In this document: piece after piece, positions 57,401 to 64,000 of the stretch
How positions within the stretch are numbered: the stretch's first letter is position 1
Layout of the letters: each line of letters begins with the position of its first letter
From: Anticarsia gemmatalis
Taxonomy: Eukaryota > Arthropoda > Insecta > Lepidoptera > Erebidae
Assembly: GCF_050436995.1 (NCBI RefSeq)
Contig: NC_134770.1
Location: 8,690,501 to 8,754,500, forward strand
Direction of reading: 5' to 3'
DNA length: 64,000 nt
Notes under the pieces: generated by a model
The model's database searches: none
Told to the model about the DNA's origin: nothing
Seen by the model: the letters and a program-made list of their open reading frames with translations, nothing else
Translations under genes and position numbers: made by a program

Positions 57401-58565
57401 CGGCATGTCGGACTTCGAGCTGATGCTGGCGCGCAAGCGGGACGAGCGGCGCGGCCGGCGCCGGCGCCGCGACATCGGCATCATCAACGACAACGACGAC
57501 CTCATCGCGCACCTGCTGCAGCAGATGCGCCACGCCGCCGAGGAGGACCGCGACCTCAACAAGCGCAACCAGCCCGCCGTCAAGAAGGTGTCCATGCTCA
57601 AGTCGGCCATGTCGCAGCTCATCAAGAAGGACCTGCAGCTCGCCTTCCTCGAGCACAACGTGCTCAACGTGCTGTGCGACTGGCTCGCGCCCATGCCGAA
57701 CCGCGCGCTGCCCTGCCTGCTCATCCGCGAGAGCATCCTCAAGCTGCTCATGGACGTGAGTCTCCCTCTCTCTTCGTCTCTATCTCTCTCTCTCTTTCTC
57801 TCTTTCGACGACGCTCACTCTCCCGTCGCTCTTCGTACTTTTCGCAGTTTCCGTCGATCGACAAGTCGCTGCTGAAGCAATCGGGCATCGGCAAGGCCGT
57901 CATGTACCTGTACAAGCACCCCAAGGAGACCAAGTCGAACCGCGAGCGAGCCGGCCGGCTCATATCGGAGTGGGCGCGCCCCATATTCAACCTGTCCACC
58001 GACTTCAAGGGTGAGTCGGCGCCGCGCGGCGAGGTGAGGTCGCGCGAGCGCTCGGTGACGTCACGTCGTCTGTTGCAGCCATGACGCGGGAGGAGCGCCA
58101 GGCGCGGGACGAGGCCATGGCGGGCGGCCGGCGCCGCGACGAGCCCGGGCCCAGCAAGCGCGCGCGCAACGAGCCGCCCGACCCCGACAAGTGAGTGTCG
58201 CGAGTGTGCTGTGTGGTGGCGGCGCCAGTGGTGACTACAACCGTGTGTCCGCAGGGTGGCGCGGCCGGGCGAGCCGGGCTGGGTGGCGCGCGCGCGCGTG
58301 CCTCTGCCGTCCAACAAGGACTACGTGTACCGGCCCAAGTCCACGTGCGAGGTCGACATGTCGCGGGTGAGTGTGCTCGCTGCGCCTGCGCACTGAGCTA
58401 CTCTCTACCGAGCCGCACTACAGCGCGCGTGTGTTACAGACGAGCAAGAAGAAGATGACGCGCTACGAGAAGCAGATGAAGCGCTTCATGGACCAGAAGC
58501 GCATGAAGAGCGGGTCGCGCCGCGCCGTCGAGATCTCCATCGAGGGCCGCAAGATGGCGCTGTGA
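54474..58565 (+). CDS. IWS1: IWS1/Spn1 transcription elongation factor
   Basis: Eleven exons are proposed: 54474-54489, 55887-55918, 56003-56277, 56375-56610, 56721-56813, 56887-57112, 57191-57755, 57848-58010, 58079-58190, 58255-58366 and 58440-58565. Phases all agree, giving about 651 residues. Residues of about 6-310 are dominated by Arg-Ser dipeptides (SRSRSKSRSRSKS blocks). An acidic linker (PDSSDEELAPDSVGAEM) follows, then the conserved core DFELMLARKRDERR, and a TFIIS N-terminal-like helical bundle at about 418-535 (SAMSQLIKKDLQLAF, LLIRESILKLLMDFPSID, ISEWARPIF). The conserved C-terminus contains KKKMTRYEKQMKRFMDQKRM. IWS1 binds SPT6 and RNA polymerase II and couples elongation to splicing and export. 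The N-terminus here is far more RS-rich than the acidic repeats of vertebrate IWS1. AATAAA lies at 58626. Confidence 0.95.
55441..55703. mobile_element. MITE in IWS1 intron 1
   Basis: Terminal inverted repeats TATCATCGCTTAGGTAACAA (55441) and its complement with one mismatch (ending 55703) continue through TACCGCG. The 263-bp element has no coding capacity. A TA/ATA target duplication is possible but the flanks are too AT-rich to be sure. Confidence 0.75.
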
Positions 58566-58625
58566 GCGCCGCCCGCTCCACCATATGTGATGTTGTCTTA
58601 AGTCATAGGATAAGATATTGAACTG

Positions 58626-58631
58626 AATAAA
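58626..58631 (+). terminator. IWS1 polyadenylation signal
   Basis: AATAAA lies 61 bp after the IWS1 stop, followed by a GT-rich stretch (GTTGTTGCTGTTGTCG). Confidence 0.75.
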
Positions 58632-58875
58632 TTATGTGACGCTGGAAAAACACAGTTGTTGCTGTTGTCGTTTTATTAAAGCCCACCCTCTACGGAACGA
58701 GATGTTCCAATATCGAATGTAGAGATAGAAGTAATTAGTATCGACAAACTGAATGTATCTATTTATTATTTAATATTATTAGAACTGCTTGATAGAATTA
58801 ATTGGTGTCAAAGAGCCGTTGGAAAAGTAGTGCACTGATTATAACATTTTCGGAAATTAATTTAAACATTTTTAC

Positions 58876-58876
<1 letters not shown>

Positions 58877-58921
<45 letters not shown>
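58877..58921. repeat. Poly(T) run
   Basis: About 45 consecutive T, possibly the reversed poly(A) tail of a retroposed copy lying to its right. Confidence 0.9.
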
Positions 58922-58922
<1 letters not shown>

Positions 58923-59459
58923 TCTTGTCTTATCTATCTATATCTATATACTTATAATAAATCTGTAGAGAGGTCAATTCTGTACATTGAATATATTTAA
59001 AAAAGAACAAATGGGGGATGTTTAGCAACGGATACTGATATCGAATCTGCATTTATAATTTCTTTTTCCGTCTGTCTGTCTGTCTGTCTGTCCTCCGTCT
59101 GTATGTTACGCTGTCACGTAAAAACTACCGGATAGAATGCACTGAAATTTGGTATATGCATAGAATAAGTAGTGGAGCAACTTATAGGATACTTTTTATC
59201 TGATTAACATTTAGGAGATCTATAATTCTTCAGAAATATCGCAGTTTTTGGAATAAAAGGTTTTTAAAAATATAAAATATAATTTTATGTAACACGTTAT
59301 CAGCGTTCGTGGTCGAAGTAGAATTTTGTCAGGTTTGAACGTTCAAATCCTAACGAGTGACTTTTCATTTTTGTACATTTTATTTATTTTTTAAAATTTT
59401 GTATTGATTTTTTTAGGTGATTTAATTCAATATTATTAACATTCATATGAATAACATTT

Positions 59460-59607
59460 TATCACAATAATATTTCGCGAGGAAGATAACCGCCAGGTTA
59501 CATAGATGGCGCTAAGATCTTTCTGGCACCTCTATCACAAATACTTTTCGCGATGAAGATGACCGTCATGTTACATAGATGGCGCTCAGATCTTTCTGGA
59601 TACACAG
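59460..59607. repeat. Diverged 74-bp tandem duplication
   Basis: Units of about 74 bp (59460-59532 and 59533-59607) share TATCACAA, TTTCGCGA, GTTACATAGATGGCGCT and AGATCTTTCTGG. ATAGATGGCGCT resembles a CTCF core in each copy. Confidence 0.8.
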
Positions 59608-60000
59608 TGACAGACAAAATGCCCGAGACCGCGCGAGGATTATTCCGCTGTCTGGGCTGGGCCTAATGTTTTAGAATTTAGCGGTTCCTCATTAGCCCCC
59701 TCCGTCCCGGCTGTAGCTGATTTCTAAAACTAAAATATGGGAGCTTTACCCTCCCCGCACTCCGACGCCCCCCCTAGACGCGGGGATTTTAAGTATGTTT
59801 ATCCTCTAAGCATCCTGAACCAATTTCTGAAGAATTGTTTAGGATCCCTCTTACGCACTCTACACCCGCTTTTGGATTTATTTCATAGTGCATTATTTCA
59901 TATGAACCTGAGTTTACACATACACATCACAGATGGCGTTGCAATCCATTTTACAACCGCACCAAACTTATTTGTTTTTTTTTTTTTTTCTTATTTTTGT

Positions 60001-60031
<31 letters not shown>

Positions 60032-60122
60032 CAATCAAAATTTGTATGTATCATAATTATGACGGGATGACAGGTAAAATTAAAATAACTACAATATCTT
60101 ATGAATATAAAATGATCCTATC

Positions 60123-61933
60123 GCCCTGAAATTTCATTTCATCACCCTGAAATCTTTCTTTTCCTTATCTTTAATCTCAGTGATGTAACATAATAAATTT
60201 CTGAAATCTTATAACATCTCCCTGAAATAATATAATGACTCTCTGAAATCTTATCATGTCTTCCTGAAATCTTAATATTATAATAATATCTTTCTGAAAT
60301 CTTATAATAACTCCCTAAAATCTTATATCTCCCTGAAATGATATTATGACTCCCTGAAATCTTAAAACATCTCCCTGAAATGATATTATGACTCCCTGAA
60401 ATCTTATAATATCTCCCTGAAATGATATTATGACTCAATAGTTTCCTGAAATTACATAAGAAATCTTAGAACATCTCCCTGAATTTACATAATTACTTCC
60501 TGAAATCTTAGGACATCTCCCTGAAATGATATTATAACATCCTGAAATCTTATAACATCTCCTTGAAATTACATAACATCTCCCTGAAACCTTATAACAT
60601 CTCCCTGAAATGTTATTCCATCTCCCTGAAATCTTATTCCACCTCCCTGAAATCTTATTCCACCTCCCTGAAATCTTATAACATCTCCCTGAAATCTTAT
60701 AACATCTCCCTGAAACCTTATAACACCTCCCTGAAACATCATAAAAACTCCCTGAAACCTTATAACATCTCCCTGAAACCTTATAACACCTCCCTGAAAT
60801 AACATAATAACTTCCTGAAATCTTAGAACATCTCCCTAAAATGATATAATAACATCCTGAAATCTTATAATATCTCCCTGAATTGACATAATTACTTCCT
60901 GAAATCTTAGGACATCTCCCTGAAATGATATTATAACATCCTGAAATCTTATAACATCTCCTTGAAATTACATAACATCTCCCTGAAACCTTATAACATC
61001 TCCCTGAAATGTTATTCCACCTCCCTGAAATCTTATTCCACCTCCCTGAAATCTTATAACATCTCCCTGAAACCTTATAACATCTCCCTGAAACCTTATA
61101 ACACCTCCCTGAAATTACATAATAATTTCCTGAAATCTTATTCCACCTCCCTGAAATCCTATTCCACCTCCCTGAAACCTTATTCCACCTCCCTGAAATC
61201 TTATTCCACCTCCCTGAAATCTTATTCCACCTCCCTGAAATCTTATAACATCTCCCTGAAACCTTATAACATCTCCCTGAAACCTTATAACACCTCCCTG
61301 AAATTACATAATAACTTCCTGAAATCTTATTCCACCTCCCTGAAATCCTATTCCACCTCCCTGAAATCTTATTCCACCTCCCTGAAATCTTATTCCACCT
61401 CCCTGAAATCTTATTCCACCTCCCTGAAATCTTATAACATCTCCCTGAAACCTTATAACATCTCCCTGAAATTACATAATAAATTCCTGAAATCTTATAA
61501 CATCTCCCTGAAATTACATAATAACTTCCTGAAATCTTATTCCACCTCCCTGAAATCTTATTCCACCTCCCTGAAATCTTATAACATCTCCCTGAAACCT
61601 TATAACATCTCCCTGAAATAACATAATAACTTCCTGAAATCTTATAATATCTCCCTGAAATTACATAATAACTTCCTGAAATCTTATTCAACCTCCCTGA
61701 AATCTTATTCCACCTCCCTGAAATATTATAACATCTCCCTGAAACCTTATAACATTTCCCTGAAATTACATAATAACTTCCTGAAATCTTATAACATCTC
61801 CCTGAAATTACATAATAACTTCCTGAAATCTTATTCCACCTCCCTGAAATCTTATTCCACCTCCCTGAAATCTAATAACGTCTCCCTGAAATTACATAAT
61901 AACTTCCTGAAATCTTATAATATCTCCCTGAAA

Positions 61934-61996
<63 letters not shown>

Positions 61997-62110
61997 ACTC
62001 CCTGAAATGTTATAATATCTCCGTGAAATTATATTATGAATCCCTGAAATCTTATAACGTCTCCCTGAATTTATATTTTGACTCCTTGAAATTATTAAAT
62101 AACTTCATGA
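60123..62110. repeat. 21-bp minisatellite with higher-order structure
   Basis: About 90 units of a 21-bp repeat, consensus CTCCCTGAAATCTTATAACAT with variants ending TTATTCCAC, ATTACATAATAA and CTTATAACAC. Blocks of variants recur in the same order about 399 bp apart (60502 and 60901 onward), which equals 19 units, so duplication also acted at a higher level. Because 21 is divisible by three, long ORFs (Ile-Ser-Gly-Arg repeats) arise on both strands and should not be annotated as genes. Confidence 0.95.
61936..61995. repeat. 60-base poly(T) inside the minisatellite
   Basis: A pure T run interrupts the 21-bp array, which resumes immediately afterwards (GACTCCCTGAAATG). It could be a tail-only retroinsertion or an assembly or polishing artefact. 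Confidence 0.9.
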
Positions 62111-62135
62111 AATCGTAAATCATACTAAACTTTAC

Positions 62136-62842
62136 GAATGAAATGAATGAAATGAATGAAATGAATGAAATGAATGAAATGAATGAAATGAATGAAATGA
62201 ATGAAATGAATGAAATGAATGAAATGAATGAAATGAATGAAATGAATGAAATGAATGAAATGAATGAAATGAATGAAATGAATGAAATGAATGAAATGAA
62301 TGAAATGAATGAAATGAATGAAATGAATGAAATGAATGAAATGAATGAAATGAATGAAATGAATGAAATGAATGAAATGAATGAAATGAATGAAATGAAT
62401 GAAATGAATGAAATGAATGAAATGAATGAAATGAATGAAATGAATGAAATGAATGAAATGAATGAAATGAATGAAATGAATGAAATGAATGAAATGAATG
62501 AAATGAATGAAATGAATGAAATGAATGAAATGAATGAAATGAATGAAATGAATGAAATGAATGAAATGAATGAAATGAATGAAATGAATGAAATGAATGA
62601 AATGAATGAAATGAATGAAATGAATGAAATGAATGAAATGAATGAAATGAATGAAATGAATGAAATGAATGAAATGAATGAAATGAATGAAATGAATGAA
62701 ATGAATGAAATGAATGAAATGAATGAAATGAATGAAATGAATGAAATGAATGAAATGAATGAAATGAATGAAATGAATGAAATGAATGAAATGAATGAAA
62801 TGAATGAAATGAATGAAATGAATGAAATGAATGAAATGAATT
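62136..62842. repeat. (GAATGAAAT)n array, about 78 copies
   Basis: 707 bp of a pure 9-bp repeat with no visible variation. It gives open frames of Met-Asn-Glu, Phe-Ile-Ser and His-Ser-Phe that are artefacts of the period. Confidence 0.97.
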
Positions 62843-62843
62843 T

Positions 62844-62928
62844 CGATCCCGATCCCGATCCCGATCCCGATCCCGATCCCGATCCCGATCCCGATCCCGA
62901 TCCCGATCCCGATCCCGATCCCGATCCC
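62844..62928. repeat. (CGATCC)n array, about 14 copies
   Basis: A pure 6-bp repeat directly abuts the 9-bp array and ends in a degenerate CAATCCG. Confidence 0.95.
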
Positions 62929-63054
62929 AATCCGAAATAGGATAATCGATTATTGCGATGAAACAATGAATTCTAATGTTGATTGTAGAGTCTAAGGAAA
63001 GAAGCATGATTTCGACAGCAACGAGGTGTGACAAGCGACCTGTGTAAAGGACAG

Positions 63055-63296
63055 TTAGGTTAGGTTAGGTTAGGTTAGGTTAGGTTAGGTTAGGTTAGGT
63101 TAGGTTAGGTTAGGTTAGGTTAGGTTAGGTTAGGTTAGGTTAGGTTAGGTTAGGTTAGGTTAGGTTAGGTTAGGTTAGGTTAGGTTAGGTTAGGTTAGGT
63201 TAGGTTAGGTTAGGTTAGGTTAGGTTAGGTTAGGTTAGGTTAGGTTAGGTTAGGTTAGGTTAGGTTAGGTTAGGTTAGGTTAGGTTAGGTTAGGTT

Positions 63297-63300
<4 letters not shown>
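63055..63300. repeat. (TTAGG)n insect telomeric repeat
   Basis: 246 bp, about 49 uninterrupted copies of TTAGG, the canonical telomere repeat of Lepidoptera and most insects. It starts after AAAGGACAG and ends directly in a poly(T) run. Alone it does not prove a chromosome end, because interstitial tracts occur. Confidence 0.97.
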
Positions 63301-63343
<43 letters not shown>

Positions 63344-64000
63344 CGCCTAGCTACCCCTAACATGGAGGTCAGGGACCTTGTTATTCTATCCTATCTAATT
63401 TCCTTACTTCTATGTTAATATATAGAACTACCCTAAAATGGGCCTACTCTTCTCTTACATTCCGAGCCTCTTTGTCATTCCAGTTCTATCATTTATGCCT
63501 CTCGTACTTTTATTCATCGCTTTCATACTTTCATACCTAGTCTACTTTTAATACTATTCAATACACAACACAGGTGGGGGTGGTGGGGGAGGGGGGAGGA
63601 AGGTGGTTGTGGGAGGGGGGGGGGTTGGTTTTTATTTATTTACAGTTTTGTTTTTACTTAATACTATTTTCACACTTACACACTATTTTTCTTTATTTAC
63701 AGTTCTTATCAATTATTTTAACTTACATTAACATCTATGCTATTAAAATATATGTTTAACAATATATTTAATAAACATATTTTCTTACTGCTACTTCGTT
63801 TGTTTTTACATTTTAAGTTTACGTTGACACAGGGCTTACAAATGTTATGGACCTCGTTCTTCAGCGTCGACCAGACACTTACGCACGTGCTAAGGATGGG
63901 ATGGGTTTTCAGGTTCATACCTACAATGAACCGAAGACACTCTGTGTTGTTTCGTGTGTTTGTGTCTGTGTGGCTTTGTCGGTGGATGCGGGGTTTCTTG
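63300..64000 (-). mobile_element. Possible 3' end of a telomere-targeted non-LTR retrotransposon
   Basis: The (TTAGG)n array passes straight into 43-44 T (63300-63343) and then non-repetitive sequence running off the window. Read on the minus strand this is unique sequence, poly(A), then (CCTAA)n, the arrangement expected for the 3' junction of a TRAS-type element inserted in telomeric repeats. A G-rich tract (63573-63628) would lie in its 3' UTR as C-rich RNA. The visible 700 bp has no recognisable reverse transcriptase, which would lie beyond the window. A chance poly(T) insertion is the alternative. Confidence 0.4.

Larger units (their letters stand above)
58632..60122. other. Repeat-rich 3' flank of IWS1
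   Basis: No gene is supported. It contains poly(T) runs at 58877-58921 and 59975-60031. An element-like segment at 59060-59290 begins with (TCTG)n and contains ACTGAAATTTGGTATATGCA. A diverged 74-bp tandem duplication follows at 59460-59607. Confidence 0.55.

Noticed and set aside
60435..61691. 418-residue minus-strand ORF of Ile-Ser-Gly-Arg repeats
   Set aside because: Translation of a 21-bp minisatellite; frame openness follows from the period, with no start or splice context.
60123..62110. CRISPR-like direct repeats
   Set aside because: Units are contiguous without unique spacers and the genome is insect nuclear DNA.
62143..62940. 265-residue ORF of Met-Asn-Glu repeats (and minus-strand Phe-Ile-Ser and His-Ser-Phe ORFs over the same DNA)
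   Set aside because: Products of pure 9-bp and 6-bp repeats whose periods are divisible by three; several frames are open at once.

Overview
The window is nuclear DNA from a moth or butterfly (Lepidoptera). The evidence is a (TTAGG)n array, GT-AG introns, tRNA-headed SINEs, several CTAG-ended Helitron-like repeats of a kind common in Lepidoptera, foldback MITEs, and AT-rich non-coding DNA around very GC-rich exons. I placed splice junctions by eye from reading phase, splice consensus and protein continuity, so each gene entry gives the exon coordinates I propose.  Layout: 1-16.5 kb is gene-poor intergenic DNA with SINEs, a near-perfect foldback MITE, short motif arrays and Helitron-like repeats. 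16.6-24.6 kb holds four genes with predicted signal peptides that I do not recognise: two on + (16631-17826 and 18125-19164) and two on - (21326-21740 and 22182-24574). Three of them share a signal-peptide exon, a phase-1 intron and a short motif resembling LLxxIKxxLRRDNDDY, so I propose an undescribed secreted family. 24.6-35.6 kb is gene-poor, with GC-rich islands, motif arrays, a 1.3-kb DNA transposon carrying a broken ORF, and LINE/Helitron fragments.  35.6-58.6 kb is a compact housekeeping block. It holds a Myb/SANT-like DNA-binding protein (+), RBM25 (+, splicing regulator with RRM, RE-rich region and PWI domain), syntaxin-17 (-, autophagosome SNARE) and IWS1/Spn1 (+, elongation factor with RS-rich N-terminus and TFIIS-N-like domain). 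STX17 and IWS1 are divergent with 754 bp between their start codons. RBM25 and STX17 converge on a spacer that contains a MITE nested inside a SINE, both flanked by target-site duplications.  58.6-64 kb is repeat-dominated: poly(T) runs, a roughly 2-kb 21-bp minisatellite with a higher-order period near 399 bp, a 9-bp array, a 6-bp array, about 49 copies of TTAGG, then poly(T) followed by non-repetitive sequence. That last junction resembles a telomere-targeted non-LTR retrotransposon read from its 3' end. I see no virus, CRISPR, operon or rRNA, and no functional tRNA gene.
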